From Eukaryota sp. TZLM1-RC (Eukaryota > Metamonada: BaSk clade): a DNA stretch of 64,000 nt. The stretch spans positions 2,398,550 to 2,462,549 of the forward strand of contig JAUPSS010000004.1 in the NCBI GenBank assembly GCA_040285825.1. The letters are read 5' to 3'. Shown piece after piece: positions 22,250 through 33,645 of this stretch (position 1 is the first letter of the stretch; every line of letters begins with the position of its first letter). A program made the position numbers and the translations under genes. The notes beneath the pieces are model-generated. The model did no database searches. It saw nothing but the letters and a program-made list of their open reading frames with translations, and was not told the origin of the DNA.

Positions 22250-24640
22250 TGGTTTTTTTAATCAGAAGTTTTTTCGGTTATCAAAAAGAGACCTCGTGGT
22301 AAGTCTGCCGGACTTTCTGGTATTACTATTGATCATGTAAAAGCCGCAATTATTTCTTCAGAAGATTGCCTTGGTTTATTGACCAAATTTTTCAACCAAA
22401 TATTATCTGGTCAACGCAAATACTCAGATGAATTAAGAAGTTCTCGTTTGACTGCACTTGTCAAAAATTCAAAAATGGATGTTCGTCCTATTGCAGTCTC
22501 TGAGAGCTTACACAATATTTTTTCTGCGTGTTGCTTAAGCAGGTTCAATGAGAAAGCAAAGAAAATTTTATTACCCTTTCAATATGGTATTAATACCACA
22601 GGTGGAGTCTCTTCAGCGATGTTTGCTACTGATGTATTATTTCGTCAAAATGAATCCAATGTTTGTATGTCATTGGATTTTAGTAATGCATTCAATTCAC
22701 TCAGTCGTCACAGTATCCATGGTGCTTTATTGCAATACATGCCGGAATTAATGCCGTATTTTCAATCAACATATAGCACATGTTCTAATTTACATTTTGG
22801 TAATAACATTTTGAGTTCATCAAGTGGTGTAAAGCAAGGAGATCCGTTAGGACCTCTTTTGTTTTGTTTGGCCATTCATCCTATTTTATTGCAAATTCAA
22901 GAGATGGTTCCTGCGCTAAAAATGATTGCATATATGGATGATGTTGTGCTTATTGGTGATTTAAATATTGTGAAACAAGCAACTGCATGTTTTAAAGAAT
23001 TGTTTCCCAAAATTGGTCTCCGACTGAATTTACTTAAATGTGTTTTGTTATCGAATTCTCCAGTTTCCACAATAGTTGATGGTATTGAAATTCAAGCCAA
23101 ATTATATTCAATTGATGCTATTCGTCATTTGGGTTCGTTTTTAGGAAATAATGATGAAATTACCAAAAAATTGTTTGAAAAGTTGAACTCAATTTCTGAC
23201 AAAATTGACCGAATGATGAATTTAGATAAAAAAAACACATCAAATTTACCATTATAAGACTGTGTTTTAGTTCCAATTTTAATTATATATTTTGATCTAC
23301 AAATCCTCTCGTCACTAGACCTTTGGCTCAGAAGTTTAATGAATTACGTGCAAAAGTTCTGTCTCAATTACTGGGATGTAAAATGTTCCAAATTCCAGAT
23401 CATGCTTACCTTAGTCCACATTATGGTGGTTTAGGTTGGACAAAGGCTTCTATTCTTACCTCGTGTGCTTTTGTTGGAGGATGCAGAAATGTAATCTTTG
23501 AGTTTTTTGAAAGATTTGCAGATTGGGAAGATTTATTGATGACAACGCAAAGTTCTACTGTTTTTGCATTAAATGAAGAAATATCAAAAATTGATGCAGA
23601 AAAATGGAGTCGATGTGTTCCCCAATCATTCAATGGCAATATTTCAGAAAAAAAATGTTTTAAATTTAAAATACACTCTTCGAATATTACAGAAACGATT
23701 GACTGGAATGTGTGAAAATGATGTTTATAATAATATATGCAGCTCGGCTGTTTTAAATCAAAATCTTCACTCATTCTTATTGGAGAAGGGTGTTTGTGAA
23801 AACAAGTCGTCAGATTCTTCACTTTTTGTAACCATTGTACCACGAAGATTTGGACTGTGTGCTACTACTGATGCATTTGTAACAAAAATGAAATTATATT
23901 CGAATATCCCCATTAATCAATTACTATCAAAAGAAAAATGTATTTGTTCGAATTCACCTCAGCTCATTTTGCGCCATGCTCTGAATTGCTCTAAATTGAT
24001 AACTTATTGTTCTTCATTACATGATGCTGTTAGAGACACTGTTTTCAATATGGCACAAACTGCAAGAATAGCGTGTATCAAAGAGCCCCTGCTGAAAGAA
24101 ACACTTTCTCTAAATAATTTTGGTTCTGATGATAGAGGTGATGTATACTGTGATTGGATTGATAATTCTGATGCTATTGTTGACTTTGTCTCATGTAATG
24201 TTGCAAATGATACTTTGGTTCACAGAAGAAAACTTAATCCTGTGGCTGCTCTGGATTTTAAAGCAAAAGAGAAACACAGAAAATATGATGAAGATATTGA
24301 AGAGGCTAATGCCGATAGAAATACACAGCTGGTATTTATTGCTTTCCCATTTTCGATAAATGGAAGATTATCAGATGAAGCAGAAACTTTTTTGAATGAC
24401 TTCCAAAAAATGGTGCAAGAAAAGACAATGAAAAGATTTGATATTTTTTTATGGCGTTCACGTTTTCAATTTGCCATTATTAATAGATTACCTCGGTTTT
24501 TCAATCGAATAAGAGAAGCTTTAGCTTGACAGCAAGCAGATCAAGATATTGTAGAGGAAATCTTGGTTCAATGATATTCGTCCCATTAGTATTGAGTTAA
24601 TTTAATTAAGAGTGTAAATTCAATAAATAAAAAAAAGTTT
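22250..24640 (+). mobile_element. Longest RLE-type non-LTR retrotransposon copy: RT, zinc knuckle, endonuclease
   Basis: The reverse transcriptase reads nearly complete from about 22270 to 23257: VRPIAVSE (fingers), MSLDFSNAFNSLSR (motif A), SGVKQGDPLGPLLFCLAIH (motif B), AYMDDVVLIGD (motif C, YMDD at 22931-22942) and IRHLGSFLGN (motif E). After frame changes the thumb/linker continues at 23323-23715. The C-terminal part (23573-24529) has CICSN...RHALNCSKL (C-C-H-C knuckle), LHDAVRD, then RGDVY...DAIVDFVSC...KAKEKHRKY, the layout of restriction-like endonucleases. It ends in an AATAAA-containing A-rich tail near 24620. At least two frameshifts leave it inactive. Ordinary nucleotide copies of its 3' part occur at 53262-53888. 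Confidence 0.85.
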
Positions 24641-24658
24641 TTTTAATTGGAGAAAAAT

Positions 24659-25032
24659 TAAACATTTAAACAAGGCTGAAGATCGTAAGAGAGATAAATA
24701 TACTGGGATATTAAATGATTTAAATAAGAACCTTTATTCGAAGTTTTCGTTTGTTCCTTTTGCCTTATCGATTTTTGGCAACATTGGACAATCCGCCTTG
24801 AATTTCATCAATGATTTTGGTAATTTATGTCGTTCAAGTGGTAAGAATTTTGCAGGGAATTTATGGAAGAATCGTATCATTTTCGCTTTGTACAGAAGTG
24901 TTCCCAAGTACTTGAGTTTAATGATGTCCAAACTTTATAAGGATTCATCAAGAGTTGGTGTGGAGAATTTAGTTTCTTATGTGTTTTAGTTTATTTTGTT
25001 TTTGTTTTAATTTGATTCCTCGAAAACAAATA
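24659..25032 (+). mobile_element. 5'-truncated RLE-LINE fragment with 14-bp target duplication
   Basis: It encodes only the terminal part of the family protein (FSFVPFALSIFGNIGQSALNF ... RIIFALYRSVPKY). AATTGGAGAAAAAT occurs at 24645-24658 and 25033-25046, directly bordering the insert, as a target-site duplication. It sits immediately after the tail of the 22-24.6 kb copy and 36 bp before the WD40 start codon. Confidence 0.8.
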
Positions 25033-25081
25033 AATTGGAGAAAAATAAGTTTTCTTTTACACATTTATAAACAATATTAGA

Positions 25082-26095
25082 ATGGATGTCAGCTCGTTTC
25101 AGGAGTCACTACTGTTGACATCACTGAGTGCTGCTCGTTCCCGAATTTCTGCTCTTCATGACCTTCCCAAATCCCTACCTTCATTACCTTTCGATGACCA
25201 GTATTTTTCCCCAAGCTCTTACGCTGCTCTTTTTGCCGAAAGAATTCCTTTACGCTCACCATATAGAGTGTCCACCTCCTCCAACCACATTGCCATATCG
25301 TCACTTGCGGGAGTAGTCCATCTCATAGACCCAGCTTCCATGACCATTCACACCAACCTTACCACTCTCTCACATCGCAATACTGTCCTCAACTTTCTTT
25401 CTCCCTCTACACTCTGTTTTGGTGACTCTGATGGTAACCTTGCTGTTCACGCCCTTGAAGATTCAACCACAACAACGAACAAACCGTTCTCCGACAGTTT
25501 TGTTACCTCCATTCATTCTATTTTGGATCATGTACTTTTAACTTCAAGTAATGGGTTTTTATCAATACACGCACCAGATGCAAACTCCTCTATTTTTGAG
25601 CGTCACGTGAGTAGGTCAAAAATCACCACATCATCACGTCATCCCGACCAATCAGTTGCCGCTCTAGCCAGTCGGGGGTCAATTTCACTTTGGGATTTAA
25701 GAAATGGAAATCGGGTAGGTTTATTACCAAATTCACATCCTGAAACCTGCAGTTCGTTGGATTTCCATCAAAATGGATTTTACTTGGCTTCTGGGGGGAC
25801 TGACAATTTAATCAATGTTTATGATATAAGAAAATTAGAGAAAGTATATGAAGTTTTTAATCATCGACGTGTAATATCACGTGTTCGCTGGCTTGACTCT
25901 CCAAGACCTGTGCTAGTCTCGAGTTGTTTTGAAGGTAATATGGTTGTTCGTGATGTCTTGCTAAATAGAAACTTAACCGAGTATCAAGGTCATGACGGTC
26001 GAGTTGTCGATTTTGATCTAATCAATCATTCTGATTTGACCATGATTAGCATAGGCAGTGATGGTCTATATAAGTTTTGGGGTAATGTTTGTTGA
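25082..26095 (+). CDS. WD40-repeat protein, possibly Prp4-like
   Basis: A 337-aa intronless frame with WD40 repeats. The clearest are SISLWDLRNG (about 200), FYLASGGTDNLINVYDIRK (about 245) and the final repeat ending DGLYKFWGNVC. The run HQNGFYLASGGTDN ... EYQGHDGRVVDFDL ... DGLYKFW resembles the last blades of PRPF4/Prp4, the U4/U6 snRNP propeller, and a helical N-terminus is in keeping. The first blades are weak, the protein is shorter than typical Prp4, and no SFM motif was seen, so other WD40 families remain possible. Confidence 0.75.
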   Translation: MDVSSFQESLLLTSLSAARSRISALHDLPKSLPSLPFDDQYFSPSSYAALFAERIPLRSPYRVSTSSNHIAISSLAGVVHLIDPASMTIHTNLTTLSHRNTVLNFLSPSTLCFGDSDGNLAVHALEDSTTTTNKPFSDSFVTSIHSILDHVLLTSSNGFLSIHAPDANSSIFERHVSRSKITTSSRHPDQSVAALASRGSISLWDLRNGNRVGLLPNSHPETCSSLDFHQNGFYLASGGTDNLINVYDIRKLEKVYEVFNHRRVISRVRWLDSPRPVLVSSCFEGNMVVRDVLLNRNLTEYQGHDGRVVDFDLINHSDLTMISIGSDGLYKFWGNVC

Positions 26096-26690
26096 ATTGA
26101 ATTCTTTTTTCTTGTTTTTTTAAATATTTAAACTGATTGGAATTTAATTCAATATTGATTTTTTTTTCAATTTATTCGATTTTTACCACCTCAATAAGTG
26201 GGATTTCCAGTTGAATAGTAACAATCCTTGTTTTTCTGTTTTTTTGCAACTATCCTAAAAGCGAGGAATTCTTTAAATTTGTGTTTTGAAATTGTCAATT
26301 AGTACTAGAACTAGCTTAAGAAATTAGTTCATTTGAAACAACAACTTTCTTTTTTTGTTCTTTAAATAGATTTCTTTTTTTTCCTTGTTAAATTTTTTTC
26401 TTTGTTTAAAACAAGTTTATTTAAATTTTTTTAATTTTGGCTTTTTTTTCAATAAGAAATGATAATTGTTTTTATTATCATTTAGAATGAATCATCTTTT
26501 ATAAAATATTTCCAATGTTCGACCTTTTATTACACTAATACAAAATTGTTTTCTTAAACAGTATGTGACACGTATTAATTGTAACTTTTCTTGTTGAATC
26601 TACAGATGATAATGGAGCGAATTTTGGAACAACTTCAAACTTTTTTTCCGAAATTATTGATTTTGAAGCGCAACCAAAAAACTAAACAAA
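26096..26690. other. T-rich intergenic sequence
   Basis: Long T-runs and A/T-rich sequence between the WD40 gene and a minus-strand LINE copy. No gene was recognised. Confidence 0.4.
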
Positions 26691-27540
26691 AACTAGAACT
26701 CAATTTCCTCAATACAGGCATCAACATCATCAAATCTCTTGAGTGTTTAATTTTCATAATCTATTCCTAATTGTAGCAGTGCTTTGGCTATCATTTCGGG
26801 AATGCTGTATACTAAAAACAATTCTATTGTGCCAGAAATTGAAGTTTAACTCTTTTCCTGCTCTTTCCTTTATTAAACTTCTGAAACCTTCGAGAAAGTT
26901 AATGCAGATATTCCAATGTTGCCAAAAAGAGAAACACCAAATGGAACCAGCTGATACTTTACATGCTCAACACGACCTAGCTGAAATAAGCGTTCATTGT
27001 ACTTTTTGATTTTGCTCTTTTCAGCAAAGCACAGTAGATTTTCACCTTTTTTTAGCAAAATCAATTGCTGATTTTTTACAAACATCAACATCAACAACAT
27101 TGATCACACCATCAGACCGAGGAGTAATAAATTGGAGAGGAAAGTTGATTTCGAATTTTATCAAAATTGCCTAAATAACAACCTAAAAACGAAATCCTGA
27201 TTCAAAATAGTTGATGAAAGGAACAATTTGATCACCAATAACAAGTTCAGCAGGCTCTCTACCAATCAACAAACATTTGGAATTATTTAAAGAAGAAACA
27301 ATTTGATGATAGCGCTGTTGAACAATTCTAGCAAACCTTTCCAAATGAATCAATTGGACCAATTATTGAAATGTCATCCATATAAGCAGTAATATGAATA
27401 TCTGAAACTTCTTGTTCTAATTCACTCATTAGAGGATGAACAGCAAGTCAGAAAAAAAATACCTAATAAAAAACATCTTAAATTCTTCTTTCTGAGAATT
27501 TGTTATTCAGGGAAATTTACTCATATCCTACGATCAACCT
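26690..27540 (-). mobile_element. Decayed RLE-LINE copy with RT and C-terminal remnants
   Basis: Reading the minus strand, ITAYMDDISII at about 27395-27360 is RT motif C, and KCLLIGREPAELVIGD follows. A deletion leads to QLGRVEHVKYQLVPFGVSLFGNIGISAL (about 26990-26900), and the protein ends with RFDDVDACIEEIEF and a stop near 26702. Internal stops and frame changes are frequent. The terminal E-[DE]-[IV]-E-F motif matches the other copies. Confidence 0.75.
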
Positions 27541-27548
27541 CGCCATCT

Positions 27549-27963
27549 ATGTCTCAAAAAAATTCGAAAGCAATTCAGTTGACGACAAAAGTTGCAAAAA
27601 AAACAAAGAAAATACTAAATTTTGAGGATCTTCGTGAATTTAATGCGGAAGATAAACGTAAATGTTATGGGGAGGACAATGAAGAAGCTGATGCATTGAA
27701 AGCGACAACTGGTTTTTATTGTTGTCTTAGTTTTGAAAATGAGGGACCATCAGTAGAAGCAGGAGATCTTTTGAATTATTTTCAGGAAATGGTCCAAGAA
27801 AAAACATTGAATAGATTTAACATCTCGCTATGGAATCCTTGAATTCAGTGCGCTGCAATTGGTAAAATTGCCACGGTGGTTCCATCGAATTAGAGAAATT
27901 GTTGTGAGGAAGGAAGAACATCCATTGTGCGAAATTTATGTCACCAAAACCAAATTGTGTTGA
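27549..27963 (+). mobile_element. RLE-LINE C-terminal fragment
   Basis: The 97-aa frame contains LREFNAEDKRKCYGEDNEEAD and YFQEMVQEKTLNRFNISLW, which align with the C-terminal region of the 22-24.6 kb copy (KEKHRKYDEDIEEAN, FQKMVQEKTMKRFDIFLW). After a frameshift it continues LPRWFHRIREIV. It lies head-to-head with the minus-strand copy at 26690-27540. Confidence 0.75.
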
Positions 27964-28025
27964 TTGTTGAAAGATCAGCAAATAATTCAAAAATAAAAAT
28001 CAATTAAAAAATCATTCCAAAAAAA

Positions 28026-28466
28026 TCAATACTTTTGTTTAATTGAACCACTATCATCAATAGAACCAAGAAAAGATGATAATAACAAAAAGTTTCCATG
28101 TACACGTTCATGAATCAAACTCTTAAACAAATCGGAGTTTTTTTTGGATATACACACTTTTGGCCTGCACAAAGTTTGACCCTCATACTTTCTCCCACCT
28201 CTTTTTCCAGCTCTTGTTGTTTTTCTATTCAATCAGTAAATCAAATGGTAACATTTTTTGTATATTTCGGGAGTTCTATAAATACTAACATTCCAAGTTT
28301 TGACATCAACATGAATCAAAATTGCTTGATGTAAATGAATAGTTTCTTGCTGGTTTTGTTGTTCTTTTCGTCCACGATTTCTTTCTTCATTATCTGTTTT
28401 GTATTTGGTCTGCACATTTCAGTAATAAACATTACTCTTGACTCTATTGCGTCTAAAATTCAATTA
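28026..28466. other. Unassigned stretch before the LRR gene
   Basis: Short frames on both strands (for example 28026-28232 on the minus strand, Lys/Arg-rich) show no recognisable domain. A T-rich upstream extension of the LRR frame (28335-28466) would encode a hydrophobic segment. I treat it as untranslated. Confidence 0.35.
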
Positions 28467-30104
28467 ATGTCTTTCTTGGAACTCCAAAATAGTTCCTTAA
28501 CTTCATTAGAGGACATCAAGCCAAGCTCTGATGTTACCTCCATCAACCTCTCCTTCAACAATTTGGAATCCCTCTCTGGTATCGATAAATTTCCCAATCT
28601 TGAACACCTCAACTTGTCTCACAATGATTCCCTCATTGACCTTACTCCTCTGTCTACCTGCAAGAACCTGACAGGTCTGACCTTCAGTCGTAACAACCTT
28701 CCTTCTCTTACTTCTCTCCTTCCTTTGTCTTGCCTTAATCTCACATCTCTAGTGCTTTTCCCTAGTGATTTAGCCTCCACAAAGCCTTCTAAATTGTACT
28801 ATTACTACCTACTATCAATAATGCCTTCTCTTCAACAAATTGATGCTAGACCTATCTCATCGGATATGGTGGTTACTGCTAGAAATTACTTTACCACTTC
28901 AGAAGCCAAAGAATTGGTCAAGAAATACCATCTAAAGTTTGAATTCAATCACACCAACATTAGCGCAGCCTCACACGATGTGGACTCAACATTGAACCAA
29001 CCCTTGGAAGTAGGAGAGGTGGTGGGTGGAGTGGATGTGAGGACGAATAAAGGCTTTGTGTGTTGCTCAAAGGAAACTTCCCTAATCAGGAACAGTTTGA
29101 TTGCTAATCAAACCCCCACTGTCCCTTTTAATCAATTAACGTATGATGATGTGATTGATACAGTAAAAAGCTCACCATTAGTCACTAAGTCCATTCCAAG
29201 AAATTCCAATCAAATTAGCAATGCCAAACCACCAAAGTCGACCAATTCCACAACCAATACTATCAGCTATGAAATACCGTATAACTCAAAGTCAAACGCT
29301 GTCACGATCTTTTCAGATGGTACTGGAATAGGGAAAAGAAGAAGGAAAGGAGGATCGACAGCTGTTGACGTCAGCAGGCAAGGTGATTGTGATTGGTCAA
29401 TGAAAGTTTTTTATTCAAACTCAGTCCTGGCGATTCTTGTAAATTCTGATAGTTTCTTGATTCAAAATTTTGATGGGGACGTAGTGGCTAACTTGAAAAC
29501 CCAGAATCCTTTTATTTCTAAATTAAAACCATTTCAGTATTGTAATTTTTTCAAAGTTTCAGATGAAATTGGGATTATCTTCAATTATCCAAAATTCAAT
29601 TCGCTTTTACAATCTAACTTGGAGTATTTTGATATTCCAATCAATTATGATTGTGTGGTTTTGTTTCAGCCTCAGCAAGATGTGATTTTTTATTTTGTTT
29701 GTGGCGATTTACTTGAGTTTCAGCAATTTTCTGATGGTCCTACGTTACCAATTAAGGAAAAAGCTGTTGTAACCAATCCATCATATTCTGATGGTTTCAA
29801 CTTTGGTCAATCAATTTCTGATGTTATTTCTGGTCTTGATGAGGCTCAATCTGGAATAACTAAGCGACTTGAAGCTGTTACTCATTCTACCAAACCTAGA
29901 CCTGTAGTTAACCCCATCGACAATCAATCAGTCAATCAAAATGACACAATTGATCAAAATGATGTTGTTGTTTCCGAAAAAGAGAGTGAACTATCACGTC
30001 AGCAGCTCAAAATGAAGCAGGAAAATCAAAGACTTCAAGAAGATCGAGCAATGTTGGCTGATTTTAGGAAACAATTGAAACTTATTACCGACTCTTTACC
30101 TTGA
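28467..30104 (+). CDS. Leucine-rich-repeat protein with C-terminal coiled coil
   Basis: I chose the ATG at 28467 (MSFLELQNSSLTSLEDI), giving 545 aa, because LRR sequence begins there. An upstream ATG at 28335 would add 44 hydrophobic residues from T-rich DNA. Residues about 5-130 hold SDS22-like LRRs (INLSFNNLESLSGI, LEHLNLSHNDSLIDLTPL, LTGLTFSRNNLPSLTSL) and a cap. A Ser/Thr/Asn-rich linker contains a basic patch (GKRRRKGG). A globular beta-rich region at about 310-460 (DWSMKVFYSNSVLAILV) follows, then a coiled coil at the end (ELSRQQLKMKQENQRLQEDRAML). The layout is like centrosomal/ciliary LRR proteins; the assignment is open. Confidence 0.8.
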   Translation: MSFLELQNSSLTSLEDIKPSSDVTSINLSFNNLESLSGIDKFPNLEHLNLSHNDSLIDLTPLSTCKNLTGLTFSRNNLPSLTSLLPLSCLNLTSLVLFPSDLASTKPSKLYYYYLLSIMPSLQQIDARPISSDMVVTARNYFTTSEAKELVKKYHLKFEFNHTNISAASHDVDSTLNQPLEVGEVVGGVDVRTNKGFVCCSKETSLIRNSLIANQTPTVPFNQLTYDDVIDTVKSSPLVTKSIPRNSNQISNAKPPKSTNSTTNTISYEIPYNSKSNAVTIFSDGTGIGKRRRKGGSTAVDVSRQGDCDWSMKVFYSNSVLAILVNSDSFLIQNFDGDVVANLKTQNPFISKLKPFQYCNFFKVSDEIGIIFNYPKFNSLLQSNLEYFDIPINYDCVVLFQPQQDVIFYFVCGDLLEFQQFSDGPTLPIKEKAVVTNPSYSDGFNFGQSISDVISGLDEAQSGITKRLEAVTHSTKPRPVVNPIDNQSVNQNDTIDQNDVVVSEKESELSRQQLKMKQENQRLQEDRAMLADFRKQLKLITDSLP

Positions 30105-30611
30105 TTCTTGTTATTAATTTAGGTTTGATTTAATTGTTTTTTTAAAGAATTTTGTGGATCTGAAATCTGTCCTGTTGAGCAGATTCTTCATGAAAATTTG
30201 TGTCAAATTTTTAATAACATTGCTCAGATTAATTTATTATTAATTGATTAATTCTAATTTTGAGTATTATTATTTTTCACACTATAACCAGTGAATGTTA
30301 TGGATAGGGACAGTGCTCTAAACATGTACAAGATTACGTACTCTCATATTTATGATAATTGTAGACCAATGCTACTGCAACGATCAGTGAGTGTGGGAAA
30401 GAAAGTTTAGATTATTGGAATTAGACTGATTGATATGGATAAAAACATGTATAATTTGAGTACTAGTGAATGTTGTAAATATTTCTTTTGTTTACTTTGC
30501 ATTATTTTATTGAATAGCAAATCCAATTGCCAATTAACTCTCAAAATCAATAATTTGACTATAAACAATATAAAAAATTGTCCAATTTTAAAATGATTTT
30601 CATTAATAATT

Positions 30612-31397
30612 TTACTGACGATAATACATAAATACCAAATAAACAGCTAATAACAACACAAATAACAACAAACAACAAATCTTGCCCCTAGACCTTCGCT
30701 GGCGGTTAGAAGCTCTTTCCAAATGAGAAGTGGCACTAGAGGTTTGTTGTTCGGTAAGCTCGATATGAGCATCAATGGAATCAACCATCTCTTCCTGCTC
30801 CTTCACTAACATCGCCATGTCCCTCATCATGCTATTGACTGTCGTGAGATCCTTGGTGATGCTTGCAACGTCTCTCTCTGTTTCCTTGATAAGAGCTTCG
30901 TTGTGCTGGACTTGAGATTGCATAAATTCACGCTCATCCCGCTGAGCTTCCATTAAAGCTGTTCTTTCATCTTGCTTGGTGGAGGATGAGCTAACAGGAT
31001 TAAGAACCACGCGTGCAGTGGCCTTGGTCCATTCGGTGTGGGTTTTGTTGAAACGTTGTTGAACGGTGTGCAGGGAACTTAAAAGTCTCTTTCTCTCGAC
31101 GTTACGTTTTGATTCTTCCTCCGGTGTACTGGCTTGGAGTTTGGAGAAGGAAGTCATTAACTTTGTCAAAGTGTTGATATCATCGAGGGTTTTGCGGGCC
31201 AGAGCTGCAGCCTTCTGTCGAAACTCAATTGTGTCTTTTGGGGATCCAACTTGCTGAAGAAATTGTTCATAACGATTGGTGTTGGAAGTTATTTGTTGAA
31301 GTTGATGAGAAATGGATGAATGAAGACTCATATATTCAGTGTCACCATTGCGAGGTTGCGGAGGCCGACTAGAGAAATCATCATCCGCGAAACTCAT
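30612..31397 (-). CDS. Qa-SNARE (endosomal syntaxin-like)
   Basis: A 261-aa intronless frame. The N-terminal half is helical and fits the Habc bundle (SLHSSISHQLQQITSNTNRYEQF). The SNARE helix runs from about residue 168, with the Q-layer region KDLTTVNSMMRDMAMLVKEQ. It ends in a single C-terminal membrane anchor (ICCLLLFVLLLAVYLVFMYY) after a basic stretch (NRQRRSRGK), making it tail-anchored. The Habc spacing and NTNRYEQ resemble the syntaxin 7/12/Pep12 endosomal group more than plasma-membrane syntaxins. That subgroup call is tentative. Confidence 0.88.
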   Translation of the reverse strand: MSFADDDFSSRPPQPRNGDTEYMSLHSSISHQLQQITSNTNRYEQFLQQVGSPKDTIEFRQKAAALARKTLDDINTLTKLMTSFSKLQASTPEEESKRNVERKRLLSSLHTVQQRFNKTHTEWTKATARVVLNPVSSSSTKQDERTALMEAQRDEREFMQSQVQHNEALIKETERDVASITKDLTTVNSMMRDMAMLVKEQEEMVDSIDAHIELTEQQTSSATSHLERASNRQRRSRGKICCLLLFVLLLAVYLVFMYYRQ

Positions 31398-31899
31398 TGA
31401 TCAACGGAGTTGAGTGGAGGTAAGAAATTGGATTTTCATTATTTGGATCATACCTGGAAAATACACAGACTTTGCTGAGAAAAATACAAAAAACACAATT
31501 TAGAGACAAGCGATGCATCATATAATTACCAGCAATCAAATAATAAATTTCAATAATAAATTACAAGACAACTTACTCAACTTATTGTAGAAACACCCCA
31601 AAAACTACAAAACAAACAAACAACTATCAAACATGAGTGGGTGTGTACTCCCTTCATTGATTTGAAAAGACAATCAATTTGTTACAACAGTTGAAGAATT
31701 GCTTTTCTTTCTTCACTTCTGTAATGCCTCCGGAGAAATACAACATTCTACTATATCAAATGACTGAAAATCTGTGAAACTACTGTCTGTAGTCCAATTT
31801 TGTACAATATTCAATTCATTCAAGTCACCACTATTATTAATAAAATTTGATTCAGATAGAGACAAATATCAGATAACATTTTAAAAAAACAAAAACTTA
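31398..31899. other. Intergenic, no gene recognised
   Basis: Shared upstream region of the minus-strand syntaxin gene, and downstream region of the acidic-protein gene. No frame or RNA was recognised. Confidence 0.4.
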
Positions 31900-32242
31900 C
31901 TACTGTCGACGACCCCTGGTCTTTGGAACTTCCTTCACAGCTTTGATTTTCCTTTTTGTCTGTTTTTCCTCTTCTTCCTCTTCCTCTTCCTCTTCTTCCT
32001 CTTCCTGATACTCTGGTTCCTCCTCGTGTTCCTCCTCAGAACTCTCTTCCTCCACTTCAACGTAATCTTCATCTTCTTCACTTTCTACCACTGCAGCCTG
32101 CGGTTTGGGTACTTCTCGAGTTACTTCTCCTTTTGTGACGTGCTGTGATTCATCCTCTTGATCTACAGTAAGCAAATATGTGAAATACGCAACCTTCTGT
32201 GGCTTTTCTTTTGAGTTCAGGCTCCTTACTTTGGGATGACAT
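31900..32242 (-). CDS. Small highly acidic protein with basic tail
   Basis: Exon 1 is 32194-32242 (MSSQSKEPELKRKATE) and exon 2 is 31900-32162, with a 31-nt intron between (32163-32193, GTTGCG...CTGTAG). The total is 103 aa. The middle is almost pure Glu (residues about 50-85) and the end is basic (KQTKRKIKAVKEVPKTRGRRQ), with an NLS-like KRKIK. This composition is common in nuclear/chromatin proteins and histone-binding tails. No fold can be named. The antisense Leu/Pro frame is a shadow of the Glu codons. Confidence 0.7.
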
Positions 32243-32377
32243 TAAAACGAAAGAAATAGGGAGATATGGTTGGTAGTTAGTTGATAGGATATCTATTTGG
32301 GATATGTTTTCCGGTATCTTCTAGCCTATAAATTGAACTTATTGAATAGTTTTTCTTATTAAATTACTTTGCATTGA

Positions 32378-32563
32378 ATGACTCCTCAACCAAACAAGGA
32401 AAAGTTCAGAGAAAAATCCATGAAGGCTCAGCACAAAGCACAAGAAGCAACTGAAAAAGCACAGCATAAGACAGAAGAACAGAAGCTAAAGGCACAGCAC
32501 AAGGCACAGGAAAAACAACATGAAATGGAGCATAAGAGGGAGAGACACTCTTCTAAGAAGTAG
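32378..32563 (+). CDS. Small charged repeat protein
   Basis: A 61-aa frame built on a repeat of about 11 residues, KAQHKAQE/KAQHKTEE/KAQHKAQEK, with a basic end (HKRERHSSKK). It would form a single charged helix. No family was recognised. The regular heptad-like repeat and an ATG after an AT-rich leader favour a real small gene, but it could be a fragment of a longer helical protein. Confidence 0.5.
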   Translation: MTPQPNKEKFREKSMKAQHKAQEATEKAQHKTEEQKLKAQHKAQEKQHEMEHKRERHSSKK

Positions 32564-32633
32564 CTAGCCAAATAGGTTGTTGGAGAAATTGTGTATAAAG
32601 ATCCTTCGCAAAGGAACAATCACTTAAACAAAC

Positions 32634-32753
32634 AACACATACAAATCAACTGCATTACAAACAACATGTCGACTGCTACATGAAGTTAAGCATGTCGGAA
32701 TGTAGTAGGTGGATCCACTGAAGATTAGATTGTGATTGAGATAAACAAAGTTC
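32634..32753 (+). ncRNA. 5S rRNA-like sequence or relic (internal promoter region)
   Basis: GAAGTTAAGC at 32682-32691, then GTCGG, TAGTA and TGGAT at 5S-like spacing, match the conserved middle of 5S rRNA (the TFIIIA-bound internal promoter). The flanking halves, which should pair in helices I and V, do not obviously match. I read it as a 5S-derived relic or a Pol III promoter of another small RNA. Limits are only estimated from the 120-nt 5S length. Confidence 0.3.
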
Positions 32754-33074
32754 ATTTGTTTTTCAAACAAAAAACACTCACAGGTTTTGTGAACCACATC
32801 ATTTGTGATCAAAGTCCAAATACGGACAATAATTTTTTAAAGGTAAGGAATTTGAGTTAGCTTAGAATGAGGTCGATTTGAGGAGATGTGAGGACAACAG
32901 ATTTGTTTATAAGCTGGAAACCATATAAGTTATAACTGTTGTCATTTCAACAATTTTGGAAACACTTGGAACCCCCATCGCTACATTTTAATCATTTGAG
33001 TTTTGTATTCAACAAACATTTTGTGTTTGATACATAAAAATTTAGAACTTTTATTACAATGTAAAAAATACAGA
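32754..33074. other. Intergenic, nothing recognised
   Basis: AT-rich sequence downstream of calmodulin on the minus strand. No gene was seen. Confidence 0.4.
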
Positions 33075-33641
<567 letters not shown>

Positions 33642-33645
33642 TCAT

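Noticed and set aside
31956-32138. Leu/Pro-rich 60-aa plus-strand frame
   Set aside because: Antisense of the Glu-rich coding sequence; composition explained by GAA/GAG complements.
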